NCBI GenBank assembly: GCA_021018815.1
Contig: JAITYX010000021.1
Coordinates: 4,369,001 to 4,433,000 of the forward strand
Length of the DNA: 64,000 nucleotides
Direction of reading: 5' to 3'
Source: Talinum fruticosum
Taxonomy: Eukaryota > Streptophyta > Magnoliopsida > Caryophyllales > Talinaceae
Part shown: piece by piece, positions 23,581 to 36,148 of the stretch
Numbering within the stretch: the first letter of the stretch is position 1
Layout: each line of letters begins with the position of its first letter
Notes under the pieces: generated by a model
Seen by the model: only the letters and a program-made list of their open reading frames with translations
Databases searched by the model: none
What the model was told of the DNA's origin: nothing
Made by a program: the position numbers and the translations under genes

Positions 23581-26500
23581 CAGTTGAGCACACAAGCTCA
23601 AGGAAAGAAGGCTTCATTGACCCTATTCTGATCCCAAATACATAACAGTCTTCCGCAAGGAATGTGAGCACCCTTCGATCACTACCTAGCACTAGGCAGC
23701 ACCATATCCAACTTGATTGTGAAAGATCCTAGTGTTGAAGAGATGAGGATAAGACAATAATGGTGGTAGGAAAAAGAGGACATAGTGGAAGCCATGGAGG
23801 ATGGTGGGGTAAAACTTAAGAAAGATGGAAGTGGTGGTGGAGGTGGAGGCAACAAATAAACAAGTGCGATAATAGATTTTTGCAGTAAAACAGCATAAAT
23901 CAAAATGGAAGGCAATGTCTGATGTCAAACCCTGCATTCCTCCCCTCTTTCTAGTTTATTTCTTTAAACTGATTCTGATCGAAACAAACCCTCAAGTGGC
24001 ATGAGCAAATCATGTTTTCACATCAACCCCTCCCCACTTCCCCCATATACCATGGATTCGGATTTATGGACCCGTTGACATGATACAATTTGAAAAAGGA
24101 AATCTTTATTTTTTTGGAAAGGGGCCATGGAAATAGATAGTCAGTATTAAAAAATTAAAACAAAATACCATATACAGTAACTTAGATTTGTAGACCCGGG
24201 TTCGTGGTATAATCTATACCCCTATCCCAACCACAAAAAGAAAAGTCTTATCCCGCCCATCACAACATTTCTTCACTTAGGGCTTGTTCCGTTCAGTCAG
24301 CTGGAAGGGAGAAGCTAGAAGTAAGAAGGAATTAGGAGTTGCAAGGACTTGAAGACACCGGAAGGAATTGAAAGGAGTTGGACGGGAAGCCTTAGAGCTG
24401 AAAGGAACATGCTCTTAGAGTCCTTCTCAAAGTTTACTTCTTTCCTCATTCATCCACAAAGTTTCCATCTAAGCAAAGCATGCAAGTGGCAATGCAGCAC
24501 CGGCTGATTACTAGGTTCCAGAAACCTAATGAAGGCTAAAACCACTGCTAATACATAATTTTTCAAGGTACTTCAACACAAGATAGAACCAAGTAATTTT
24601 GAAGAACTACAGTAACCTTTATCATGAATAAGGACCTTTAAAATGTACTCAAACCACCCTAATTTGGAAAAAGAAAAACAAAACAAAAGAGAGAGAAAAA
24701 TTACCTCTTGGAACGATCAGCATTGAGAAATGGTCTCAAGTTTGATCCAGATGGCCCTTTCAACCCCTCAAAACCCCCTCTTCACCCCCAATTTAAGATA
24801 ATTCCTTCTAACATGACCAATATTATTGACAGAAGGCATCACACCTGGATGAATTACTCAAAACACACCAAAACTGAAATAACTCTACTTCCCACATTGC
24901 ATTCAGCTTCCCTAGTCAAGTGAGACATCTTCCTCATGATACATCTTCCAACGTAATTGCTTCGCCACGAACAGCATTGTTTACTAGAAGTCTAAGACCT
25001 TGTTAAAGTTTGTTAAACCTCTTTGAAACAAAAAAAGAAAATTTAACGACAATATCACCCCCAAAAAGCATAATACCAAATCTTAACAAAACCAAACCTG
25101 GTGAACAACCTGAAATTTTACGAGCCGGGAGGGAGGTTAAATGTAACCAAGCCTTGCATCAGCAGTCGAATTATAGAGAAGAGGTTGTTGGACTTTGGAA
25201 TACAATTCAGTAAAAATGTTTACAACGTAGAACTTCCCAACAAAGAACTTGATGATAGTCTACAAGCAAGACAATTTGTTCCAATCCGCTATACAGCTAA
25301 TGTCTAGTATCTGGAGCTTAAAGTCTGTCTTGAGTTGCCTGACTATTGCACAACACTAAAACCCGAATCTCCTTAATACATCTTAAAATCCTACATGAAT
25401 AACACCAACCTAATCACAAACATGGCTGTCCACACTCCTGTCAGCAATCCAAAAATTCTAGAATGGCAAGGGGGCTAGAGATAGAGCTAGTAGATTCTAG
25501 GATGACAAGGTATTAGTAATAATCAAAAGCAATACCAGGGAAAGTCACAAGCGGAACATGGGAAAAGATGCTCCAAATATAAGAGAAGCAATTCTACTGT
25601 CATTAGAAGCAGACCTCGTGAAGTAACCAAGTGCAAAGCGTTGCCCTAAGCCTCAGTCTCTGACAAAGGCAACAAACCCTGCATTCTAGAACAGCACGTT
25701 CTCCCTATTTTTATACACATGCAAAACCCCCTTCCAAACAACTTATTTTCCTTTAAAGAAAAAACAAGGCACCGAGCAATATGCTAGAAAAGGGACGACC
25801 TCCTCTTTAAAAAACAAAAAAATGAATTGAACACCAAAAAGTGAACCACCAACGTACCACTAGTGCGTCGACCCTTAAAAGGGCAACTAAAAATGATACA
25901 CTACCCTTGACAAACAAACACAGAAGGAGGAGAGAGACGAAGCGGAAAATCCAATAATATGCAACTATTCTCTAGGAAATTAAAAGAGAAAGGAAAAAGA
26001 AAAGAGTTTGGCAGGAAAAAGGAAAGAGGTTGGCTGGAAAAAGACTCACGTTTGGGTATGGAGCTGAAAATATAGCCTGTGGAGTGCCAATTATCTGACT
26101 CAGCCATTAAATGCACCACCTTCTATGACAATACTATCAAGGGTGGAACTCAGAAATTCAGATAATAGAAAGCTTTCAGCACATTTTGATCTCCATATTC
26201 TTTGCGGAATTAAAAATAATTACATCAAGAAGGCAACCAACTAGTAAGAACTTGTTTCTTTTTTGGATGTCTTTTTTGGATATGCTTAATCCAAATATAG
26301 ATAGTCATATGGGCTATAACAACATGAAATCCGACAGACACTGAATGCTTTCCCAAACAAGCCTCCTTGGAAGATCATCCTTATCAAGCTTCCCTATCGT
26401 CTTTGTCAACCTTTCCCAATATCTTGGAAGCTGTCAACGCCTAAAGGCCCAAACTACCAACGTTACCCATCAACTAATTTAGCCTTCTAAAGTGAAGAAA

Positions 26501-26983
26501 AGGCAAAGAAAGGTTTCATGTCGTGCAAGTTGCAACTCTTGAGCAGAAACCCTTGAGCAGATTATTCTTGAGAAAATCAATCTTAGAACTTAGGACCCTA
26601 AAATCCTTCACTCTACAAGAAGCACATGTTAAACATGTTCTGGAGTCATAGTTAAATATGAACAACAGCCTTAATAACAAAAATTCCTAACCAGAAAACC
26701 TCTCAGCAAATAAACCCTGGATCATAATCCAGCATAAGATATTCTAAAGCCTTAATATAGTTTGATTTAAAAATGCAACCTCCTTAACTCCATTCATCTC
26801 AAAGTACCTATTGAACTTCCAACCTATATACTGCTGGCTGCTGAGGGGCTCCTCTCCAAACCCTCGAACAGAGATATCAAGGAATCATTCTTCCATTGCC
26901 ATATAAAGCTCATTAATAAGAAAACAAAGGAACCCAAAGCCAATACCACAACCACCATCCATATGAAAGATTAAGTCAAATTG
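23581..26983. other. region without recognised gene
   Basis: Composition is near 40% GC, higher than the other gaps, and free of long AT blocks. Short minus-strand stretches look exon-like and end at good donors, for example PSGSNLRPFLNADRSKR before GTAATT at about 24700 and HSTGYIFSSIPKR before GTGAGT at about 26050, but nothing links them. 24285-24420 starts GGGCTTGTTCCGTTC, resembling a hAT-type MITE end. This could be a decayed gene or a noncoding transcript downstream of CHMP1. Confidence 0.35.
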
Positions 26984-27205
26984 TCAGAATGAGAAGTTAA
27001 GTGCATATTTTCTTGCTAAAGAAAAAATCTGTTTGGGTGCTGCAAAAGGGAATACATTCCCAAGATACCTTATCAACAATGTCTTTCCTCTTAATACTTG
27101 ATACAAAATCAAAAGTGACCAAAACATAGAGTGTTCCACTTTCGTGAATCGTGACCAACTTCCTTTAGTCCACTCATATTCCCTGCTCACCCAAGTATCC
27201 AACAC
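26984..27205 (-). pseudogene. possible F-box-associated (FBA) domain fragment
   Basis: The minus strand reads TWVSREYEWTKGSWSRFTKV, then VLRGKTLLIRYLGN. This resembles the plant F-box-associated repeat, in which a W..+EY...SW.+.F strand is followed by a short strand with G+.LL. No F-box and no upstream exons were found, and the frame stops soon after, so it is at best a fragment. Confidence 0.3.
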
Positions 27206-27730
27206 TAAATAACTTAATCACCTAAAAATCTTAAGCAACAACAATAACACAATTCACATTGAACAGAACCACACCCCAACCAATTCCTTCAGAGGACCCC
27301 AACAAACAAGATGACCGCGGGGGTGGAATTGTGACATTGTCCAATTCAGTATTCTCTCCTACCATTCACTGAAACTTGCCAGATGTATTTTAGCAACATT
27401 ACAGAATTCTGCCTCTTCTTAATCCCCGAGCAGAAAGAACACAGAAGACAATAGACACAAGAAGAGACAACAAAGAATCATAAGCAACAGAAAGCCGAAT
27501 ACAACTTACATTAATGAACAGAGCCATTTGGAGCCAATATAGACAAATACATTATACATCACAAAAGCATTCCGATAATTTCACAGTTCCGAAACGCACA
27601 GCTTGAAATCCTCATCTTTCAGGGCATAGGCTATTCAACCCATATCAAAGAGCTGATCAAGCCCACAACTTTATACACAAATACCAGTAAAAATTTTACC
27701 TGAACAAGCAGGGTCCCGGTCTGAATCCCT

Positions 27731-28345
27731 TCAACCTCTGGCCTTAAGCTCGGCGAGCCTCCTGGAGAGATCATCCTCATCCACCTTCTCCGACGCCTTG
27801 GGAGCAGCAATGGCGTGTCCAGCAGCCTGGGGCAGTCCCACCGAGACCTCGAGCCCGTAATCATCAGCCACCTGCTGCATCAAGCTATTAACCTCGGTCT
27901 CGGGCGTCGACAGCGAGGTGCTTCCAGCCATGGAACTCTCCATAAACTCGGCCTGGACCTCCATATTCACGAACTGCTTCTCGAACTGGTCCATCGTCTC
28001 CGACATCTTCTGCAAATTCCCGGTGTTGAGCGACGATTCAAGGGACTTGACGATGGAGGACATGGACTTCCCGATGGTCTGCATCTTGGCCTGGGTGTCG
28101 AGGCGAGCCACGACGGCGTCGAGACGAGAGGCGAGGCGGAGGTAGTTCATCTGCTCGGTGCGCTTGCGAATCGCGTTTTCGGCGTAGATTCGAGCGCCAT
28201 CCATGTTTCCCTTCTCGATGGCCTTCTTGACCTTGAGCTTCTCAGCTTTCTCCTCCTTCTCGCACTTCCGAGCTTGCCGTTGCAGGGATTTAGAAGTGAA
28301 TTTCAGCTCCATTATCTGGTTCATCAACTTCTCGGTGTTTCCCAT
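27731..28345 (-). CDS. CHMP1: CHMP1 / VPS46 ESCRT-III-related protein
   Basis: A complete single-exon coding region of 204 residues, the family length. CHMP1 assembles on endosomes and, with LIP5 and the SKD1/VPS4 ATPase, completes sorting into multivesicular bodies; plant CHMP1 is needed for auxin-carrier sorting. The basic N-terminal helical hairpin (about 1-105, with [20 protein letters not shown]) and the acidic C-terminal half are typical. The last residues, [14 protein letters not shown], form the MIT-interacting motif that binds LIP5/VPS4. The start ATG at 28345 matches the conserved MGN start. The probable 3' UTR extends toward 27500. It is GC-rich compared with the flanks. A 210-codon open frame on the plus strand over the same bases is an antisense shadow. 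Confidence 0.97.
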   Translation of the reverse strand: MGNTEKLMNQIMELKFTSKSLQRQARKCEKEEKAEKLKVKKAIEKGNMDGARIYAENAIRKRTEQMNYLRLASRLDAVVARLDTQAKMQTIGKSMSSIVKSLESSLNTGNLQKMSETMDQFEKQFVNMEVQAEFMESSMAGSTSLSTPETEVNSLMQQVADDYGLEVSVGLPQAAGHAIAAPKASEKVDEDDLSRRLAELKARG

Positions 28346-28376
28346 TTTTCCGCAGATGCGATTGGGGAAGATCGAG

Positions 28377-28401
28377 GGTTAGGGTTAGGGTTAGGGTTGG
28401 G
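28377..28401 (-). repeat. telomere-like repeats in the CHMP1 5' leader
   Basis: Three to four copies of TTAGGG on the plus strand, that is CCCTAA on the transcribed strand, about 35 bp before the CHMP1 ATG. Telo-box words are common in leaders of plant housekeeping genes; here the unit is six bases, not the usual plant seven. Confidence 0.85.
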
Positions 28402-28449
28402 GATCTTCCCTATTGAGATGATTATACGAGGGAGTTTCCGAAATTGAGA

Positions 28450-28929
28450 TGTTATATACTCGTCGGAGATGGAATTGATCAGTCAAATGATTGTTTTCAG
28501 TCGCGTTAAGCCAATTCGAGCGCGTGTACCGCGCGCTGCCCCTCCAAGCTGAAAAAACGGTGTTGATACAAGTGGACTCATTTACTAATCGTGTTAATTT
28601 TATATTGACAATTAAATAGTCACTTAGATTTTTTAATAATTGTATAATAATATATATCCATAATAAATGGTTGATTTCGGAACGAAATTAATTTGATTCA
28701 AATTGAATTCAGATCGCATTATCACGTCCACTCAGGTTTATCAATTTTATTCTGATAAAAAAATAAATAAATAGAAGAATATTTTAGCTCAAACAAAAAA
28801 TTAAATGAAAACACCATTTTTAAAAAAATATATATCTCTTGATGTACAAAAACTTATCTAATAATTCATGAACCAATAATGTCAAGAATGGTCTCCTTTT
28901 TCTAATATACAAAGTATTTCATGCTCATA
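28450..28929. other. CHMP1 promoter and AT-rich spacer
   Basis: 28450-28560 is GC-rich with several CGCG steps, as in a housekeeping promoter. AT-rich DNA follows with nothing recognised. Confidence 0.4.
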
Positions 28930-29462
28930 CATTATTTCCAATCAAACGGTTTCGAGATAAGGTTCTTAAAATTTAGGAACTTGTCAAATAGATTATAGTT
29001 TTGAAATCAAACCTTATAACCTGGAACCGTTAAGACAAGTAACGTTTCCGGTATTTTCAATTTTCGGTTTGTGAATATGAGGTCCGTGTAATTTAAGGCT
29101 CAATTAGTTTGTGGTTCTCTTTAAATGCAAAAAAATAAAAAATTGATGTTTTGCTTCTTGTTTCCTTTTATCTATGATTTTTAAATCCTCTTCTAACTCT
29201 TCCTGTGGAAAATTGGTTTTCTATTGATTAATACTTGAAATGTAATTAATCTAAGAATATATAAGTTTTAAGACTTTTTAATAAAAATAACGGTATGGAC
29301 AAGATACCCGGAACTGCACCAGGACCACGAGGTTCGAGTTCGGGTTTCTAAATTTCAAGAACCGGTCAAATAGGTTCCGGTTCACATTCCTAAAATTCGA
29401 AAACAGTCAAATAGGGTCAGATTGAGGTTCCCGATTTTGGGATACGATCGCTCACCCCTAGT
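28930..29462. mobile_element. GGGGTGAGC-ended short element, copy near 29 kb
   Basis: The right end ATACGATCGCTCACCCCTAG matches the ends of the element at 20596-21112. The interior has GGAACCG, CGGGTTTC and GGTTCCGG words on both strands. The left end is not clear, so the start is approximate. Confidence 0.45.
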
Positions 29463-32181
29463 AAAAGCCCTCTATTATCAACATTTATTCTCACTAGATG
29501 AGGTGGGAATTGAGAATGAGAATATATCTATAGCTATTTAATAGCATTATAATATATTCCCGATCCTATTCCCACTCTAAACTTCTACATACCAAATAAT
29601 GATGGTAATGATTCATAAACCAATTCCTATTCTCAAAAATAAATTTTCATTTCTATTATAAATTTTCATCCAACCTACCAAACAACCGGAAAATTCTATC
29701 TAGTCAGAGCGTATGGACTGGAGAAAGCATTTTTGAATATACAATACTCAGTATAAGAATCAAAATGGACCGGACGGCCCAAAGTTGGTAACGTTTCATG
29801 GAAAGCCCAAAATAAGACACGCCATGGATTTTAACATCTCAACTTTGTATATATTGGGCCCATTTTTCCTTGCCTCTTCTAATTTGCATTAATCCTTGGT
29901 GGGGGAGGGGAGCGCTATAACATAATTTCGAGTCCATAGACCTAGTACACAAGTATCAAGATTAAACTCGACAGTCAGGTCATTCGAGTTAATTTTGGTT
30001 TAACTTAGTTCGATTTGAGTTATTACAATTTTGCTAAGTTTCAGGTTCGGGTTCGGATTGGGTCAACTTACGATTAACTTATATTTGAGTCAATAAACTT
30101 ATCTTATATAAACAAAACACTTTAGTGAAAAATGTTCGATTCGGTTTGGATTTACATATATATCTACAACATAAAGTGAATTAAACCTTTATGATGCATA
30201 TACTAGGAATTCTACCAATAAGGTTTTAAATATGATAGGCTCTCTCTACGAGCAAATAACAAACAAGAAAATTTAATATTCTGATTAAAATTTCTAAAAA
30301 TTTATAAATAAAATTGATTAGTATACGTGAAGTAATTCCTCACCTTTATGTTCCAAAAAAAAAAAAGAGCAATTCCTCACCTAGTGATGCTATATGAAGT
30401 AGTCAAATACATGCATACTGATACTAGCTAGCTTTTCACTATAAAAATTAAAAATATTAATTGATAATTAGCCATGACCATATTATATATATAGAACTGA
30501 TGCAGGAGTTGGGGTTCCAAATTTTTATTCATGCATGCACCATAATATTAATTCAAATTCATGTAATATATAATATATTCATAATAATAACTAAAATATT
30601 TAATTTGGTAGTCCATAATTCCATCAAACAATAAAATGTGGATACCATAATATTCATGCTTGCTGTCAGGGAACTATGGATTAATAAATTTCTCTATCCT
30701 ATTCTATATTCTATATATTATCAGGAAGCATTATTTTGACCACAAAAAGGGGAAATAAAAAATAAAAAACTAATAATAATAATATAGAAATGGTTAAAAA
30801 GGGACGAAGGAGTAGGACAGGTTTGGTCCTGGTAGCACCTCACCCATTTACATATTTAATTTTTCGAGTCATTGATATATATTTCGTGATCATGGGTGAG
30901 CAAATGGTGGACCCTTTTTGCTCATATGAGATCATTTCATTAATTATACTACAAGTTTGAACAAATTAGAAAAATAGTTTTACTTAGTTTAAAAACATAT
31001 GAAATTGATTATCTCATTTAATTTTATATTTTTTAAAAAAGTAAAATAAGAGGGTATTATCGTCAATTAAGATATAGGTGAGTCAAACTAAAATTTATAA
31101 ATAATTTTAGATTTGGCTCGACTCAAATATACTCCCGATAACGGAAAATTTATTTTATGATAGGAGTGACATGTCGTAGATTATCATAGACAATATCATA
31201 CCACATAGTCTTTGTCAATTATTATTATATTAATTATTCGACATTTACAGAATCATAAAATATCTTTTATTTTTTTATTCATCTAATTATTTATTGATAT
31301 ATAGAAAATAATAACTCTAAATATAATTGAAGTTGTAAAGAAAGATGACACCTTTAATTAGTTTAATATTGGGAGGAGTCTTACGGATAGTTTTGGGTGA
31401 ATAATGTTATGTAGAGAGAGAAAGAGAGAGAGGGTTGACATGTGGAAGTGGGTGGTGTAAATGATGAGGCAGTGAGTAGCAGAGATGGCCCAAAGGAAGG
31501 AGGCGCACGTGGTCATGACAATGCTACCCATTTTGACCACTCACACCTTTGTCTTCACTCCTCCCTTGTCCTCTTCTTTCTCCATCCTCTCTCTCTTTTT
31601 TCCTCTTCATTTTTTCACAATTCAAGAATCCATATCCATAATAGAATTTTAATTTAAATCTCTAACAATAAATTATAACATATTTTTTCTTAATGTTATT
31701 GTTGAGGAAATACTCTATATGATTGATGTTATTATATGCTCAAAGTTCCTCGAATTACCGAAGTTTAGGCTCAAGTTTGAGCTTGATTATATAATGCTTA
31801 ATTTATTGTCCGATTGTTTTTACTCAAAAAATTTACAAACTCAACACTATAATTAAAATTAAATTTCGCATTTTTATCTTGGATTCAAAAATACTATGAA
31901 TATAATGAAATTTTATAGATCGTAATCATAGTTCCATACTTTCTCCACAAGTGCTCATGAAAACACATGAAACAATATAGCCGACCTCAGCTAAAGGCAT
32001 GTTAGGCTTGACTCGATAAGATTTTTAAATCAAGTTTTGACCAAGTTGAATCTGAGGACTTAACAAGCTGGCTCAATTTTGTTATAGCCCTTGTTAGTTA
32101 AGATCACGAGCATGAGTAAATTATATATCAAGTTCGATTCTTCATTCCTTCAATTTATCGTATTGCAAACATATCTCAATA
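29463..32181. other. AT-rich spacer with further word-rich element debris
   Basis: 29930-30190 and 31740-32090 are rich in words such as GAGTT, CTCGA, GGTTCGGG and TTGAGC, like the interiors of the short elements here, but without clear ends. 31400-31620 is a purine then pyrimidine-rich block without a recognisable protein on either strand. No gene seen. Confidence 0.35.
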
Positions 32182-32697
32182 TTAGAGGTGAGCACATCTA
32201 GTTGGAACCCCGGAACCTAAATGGAACCGGTCAAACGAGTAAGGTTCCGAACCGAAATCGATTGACCGGTTATGGGTAAGGTTCCGATTCCAATAATCAA
32301 CCCCGCAACCGAACTCGAAACCGTTAAGACAAGTTCGAGTTCCTTGAACCGTGGGTACCCATAACCTTTAATAATGTTCTAGATTTTCAACATTTTCAAT
32401 TTTAAATTTTCAATACGAGATCAAGATAATTTTCGCTTTTCAATATTTAATATGAGACTTAACACACAATTGATTAATAAATCCTAGGTAATACTTGTAA
32501 GCACCCCCATTTTTTATCTTTTTGTAACAATAATGATGTGAACAGAGGATCTTGATATCTGAACCTGGACCCCGTGATTCAGGTTTAGGTTTCAATCGAG
32601 TTCTAGTTTATTAGGTTTCCAAAATTCATAAACCGATCAAATAAGTTTAAGATCGGGTTATCGGCTTTAGAACAGAGTACCGAAACCACCCACCTTT
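32182..32697. mobile_element. GGGGTGAGC-ended short element, copy near 32 kb
   Basis: The left end TTAGAGGTGAGCACATC and the inverted right end GTGGGTGGTTTCGG resemble the family. The interior is full of GGAACC, GGTTCCG and CCGGTT words. No open frame. Confidence 0.5.
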
Positions 32698-33497
32698 ATT
32701 CACACTATTGTAAGATGCTTTCTGTTTGTGGAATAGTAGGCATTGAATAATTTTTAATGTTAATATCGAGTAAAACTAGCTAGTATGCGTACAATTGGTA
32801 ATTGAAGGAGTGGTGGTTACATTAAAACCCCTACAATTATGACTTATTTAGATGGCACTATGACAACTATCAAATTAACAGCGATATGAATATGAACATA
32901 AATGAACTTTTACCCTGATAAATATATTTACAACGATGTCCCAATTCAAAACTTTTAGCAGAAGAACAGAAGTAAATTGTTTAATTTCCAGTTTTCCCCT
33001 GCAAAACAATCACTCAAATCTTGACCCACACAAATAAAGGAAGCCAACCAACTTTTGTTAACCCTTTGAAAAAATGCAAAATATGATATGATCATATGAT
33101 GTTATGAATGCCATTATTGGGACCTCTTTATTCTTTTTCCTGAGTTTTGGGGGCCCAAACCATGCACAGTAAATAAGAGATGTGGGATCATTGAGTGGTC
33201 ATGCAATGATTAAATAAATTAAAATATTAAAAGGGTTTTTTTTTTTTTTAATAATTTTGCACACGTGTGAGTGGGTTGTATCCCATATAATTTTTGGAAT
33301 GACATACCCTTTGAGCCAAAAGATCTTTGCTAATGTTAGGCAAAAGGAGCAAAGTTAGTACGATTCTCTCTCACTCTCAACTATTTGAGGGCAGTGCTTC
33401 CCTTGTCCCTTTCCCATGTTTATAATTTTAGCCTAAATTGTGGTTTAAGTTTCATATGCATGGGGTCCTGCTCATCAAGGAGCTTACAAATTAGGGA

Positions 33498-33765
33498 GTG
33501 AGATATTATTTCCATAATTTAAGAATACGGTTTCAAATCAACGAAATCTTAACAACCTTACCGACTTACACCTTCTTACATATTTTTATAATTTTTGACA
33601 CTTTCTTACAACTCTTTACATATATGTTTATAACACTTTTTAATGTTGCTTACATTTTCTTATATCTTCTTACAACTCCTTACAACTTTTTAATGTTGCT
33701 TACATCTTCTTATATCTTCTTACAACTCCTTACAACTTTTTACGGTTAAATGAAACAAAATCAAA
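33498..33765 (-). mobile_element. TTGTAAG-word MITE, copy 1, with 50-bp tandem repeat
   Basis: Filled with CTTACAACTCCTTACAAC on the plus strand and ending near GGTTAAATGAAACAAAATC, which resembles the family end. Inside, a 50-bp unit starting TAATGTTGCTTACAT occurs twice in tandem (33641-33690 and 33691-33740) with one mismatch. The 83-codon open frame here is simply the repeat read as protein. Confidence 0.6.
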
Positions 33766-34280
33766 GTGCGGTTAAAATTATGTTTCAAATTTAAATTTCT
33801 CTCCCCATTATAATGTAATTGTATTGCACTATCCTTTGCGACTCATTTGAATTTTTTTTTAAAAAAATTCATCTATACTATCTATGTTTATTCTCTTGTG
33901 ATATAAAATTTTGAAATAGAGAAAGTTTGAGCTCATGATCAAAATTTATAACTCACAAATTATTTATGCTAAATTTTAAGGATATAATTGAATGATTAAA
34001 TTTTAAGGTAAAAAATATTTGTTCATTTTTTAAGCATATATAAATACAAAAATTATAATAACTTTTTTAATCCAACTACATATGAATGTACAACTAATTA
34101 TATCAGTTTATATTATCATAGTATCGTATACGTATTCAATATTAACCTTCTAGTTCATCTGACATTATCAATTTTAAGAAGGTAGAAGGTAGAAGATATT
34201 AGAAACATACAATATTATACATGCACCTCTGAAACAGTACAAGTTCACAAACTATTCCATGGAGAATAGTACACATATTT

Positions 34281-34441
34281 AGGCTCTATTCCCTTTAGCT
34301 GCAACGTCTGTAAGGAGTTGTAAAAACCGTAAAACAATTGTACAGTTAGTTTGCCAAAATAGTTATAAAAAGTTGTAAGAAGATGTAAGGAACTATAAAG
34401 AGTTATGAGGTCTGTAAGATAAAACTAAATGGAACAGAGTT
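34281..34441 (+). mobile_element. TTGTAAG-word MITE, copy 2
   Basis: Inverted ends: CTCTATTCCCTTTAG on the left and CTCTGTTCCATTTAGTTTTA (complement) on the right. The interior repeats TGTAAGGAGTTGTAA. About 160 bp, noncoding. Confidence 0.7.
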
Positions 34442-35551
34442 TATTTAATTATGTTAGAAATCAATTGAGTTTTTTTTTTTGGATGATAGGAATTAATTAA
34501 GTTTATGTTGAATAATTTCCTCAATGATTAACCCAACGACTACAACAGGAAAAAGATAAGTAGCTGCCTTTTTCTTAGCCTTTTACTTTGGGGGCTAGTT
34601 TGCCAAAATGCAATCCACATATGTATCAACCATCGAGAACACCATATATAAAAGGTGTAAAGTTACAATCTTGTCTGATATTGGGATATTTTAGCTTATT
34701 TCAGGTATTATTTGTTCCAACAGTTAAATTTAATAATAAGTTATACAAGTTGTAAAATTCAGCACATAAGAGATAAGGATCGGTTTATGTAAAGAAATTT
34801 AAGAGTTTGTTATAAGTGGTAAGGAGTAGTAATGTGTGATGATTAATAATATAATAATATTCTTAAAAATAGTGAAATGAACAAGATCATATTCTATTTT
34901 ATTTGAAGGAATTTACTTTGAATAAATCAATGTGATTTACTTCAAGTAATTCACGACACACACACATATATATATATATATATAAGCATCCCATTTTAAA
35001 AAGGACACTCTCATCAAAAAGCTAAACTTGTAAGATTGTATTATTTTAAAATTAGTTTACTCAAAATAATTGTAACATACTTGAAAATTTTTATTCAACC
35101 ATAGTATTGTGTTGGAGCCTTGGAAAAAATTCCACTTTTTTAGAAAAAATAAATAATAAGTAAAATTCAATTTGCTGAATTTTCTTTCCTTTTGACACTT
35201 TTTCCTCTATATTGCTAAGCCTAGTGTGCAGTATGCACCAAATAATCTGACTGATTTGACAATTCATGTTGTCCAAAAAGTCATTCATCTGTTAGGTTAC
35301 TATTTAATTTTTTAGGCAGCTAATTTATTTTGGAAATTCTATGTTCTGTAGTGTAGAGTATTCCTGGTCAAAATAAATAAATACATCAGGAAAAATAAAT
35401 TTTATAGGTTTATTAAAATTTTAAACTCCATCAACCAACTTCAGCAGAGGACAAGCTCCCTTTGTGACTTTGGACAAGCTAGCAATGAATAGTTTGTGGT
35501 TAGAGCTCCCAAAAAAACAAAAAAGGGACTGTCATCACTAGTTGCTGATTG
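34442..35551. other. AT-rich spacer
   Basis: Holds a TA microsatellite (about 34966-34984) and no gene signal. Confidence 0.4.
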
Positions 35552-36148
35552 TTAGGGTTAGTGATTCCGGAGTATCCTCCCTATAAGTTGGAAACTAGAA
35601 CAGGTTAAATAGGTTGCTAATTTTTTGAAACTGGAACCAAAATCTTCGGTTTCGGTTTTGGTTTCGGTTTAAGGATATATGTGTGCGCTTTATTTAAAAT
35701 TTTAGTACTTAGTGAATTATTTTTTAAAGTTTTTTGGAGGGTAAGAGATGAGTGTTTGATTTTTATTGACTTTTCTCTTATATCTTCAATTAAAATACAA
35801 AGTTATTTAAAAATATAAGTCTTTTTGATTTAATAACTTGCAAAATAGGATATTCATCTATGAATTAGGAATTGAAAAATGATTGAAATTGGGTTAAAAT
35901 TCTCTAAGTTGCAGATTCGTCTATGTAAATTTTTTTTTATAAAAACTGTAAAACCAAAGAAAATGTAAAAAACAAAAAAACAAATTACTATCTTTTCTTT
36001 GACTTACCTGGTTCTAGGTTTCATTTCCATTTTGGTAGAATTGTAATCTGAATCGATTGTATTGGTTCCTCTCTTTTAAAACCAAAACCAAAATTATTTG
36101 ACCGATTTCAAACAAATTTTAGAGTATAAAAACCGAGCTAACCCCTAA
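35552..36148. mobile_element. short element with TTAGGGGTTAG ends and CGGTTT words
   Basis: TTAGGGTTAGTGATTCCGG on the left pairs with the complement of ACCGAGCTAACCCCTAA on the right. The interior carries CGGTTTCGGTTTTGGTTTCG and the facing AAACCAAAACCAAAAT. Same design as the GGGGTGAGC group with different inner words. Confidence 0.5.

Noticed and set aside
27815..28447. 210-codon plus-strand open frame
   Set aside because: Exactly antisense to the GC-rich CHMP1 coding region; low-complexity Leu/Gly/His residues typical of a shadow frame.
33498..33749. 83-codon open frame of repeated Leu/Thr/Phe residues
   Set aside because: It is the TTGTAAG-word MITE and its 50-bp tandem repeat read as protein.
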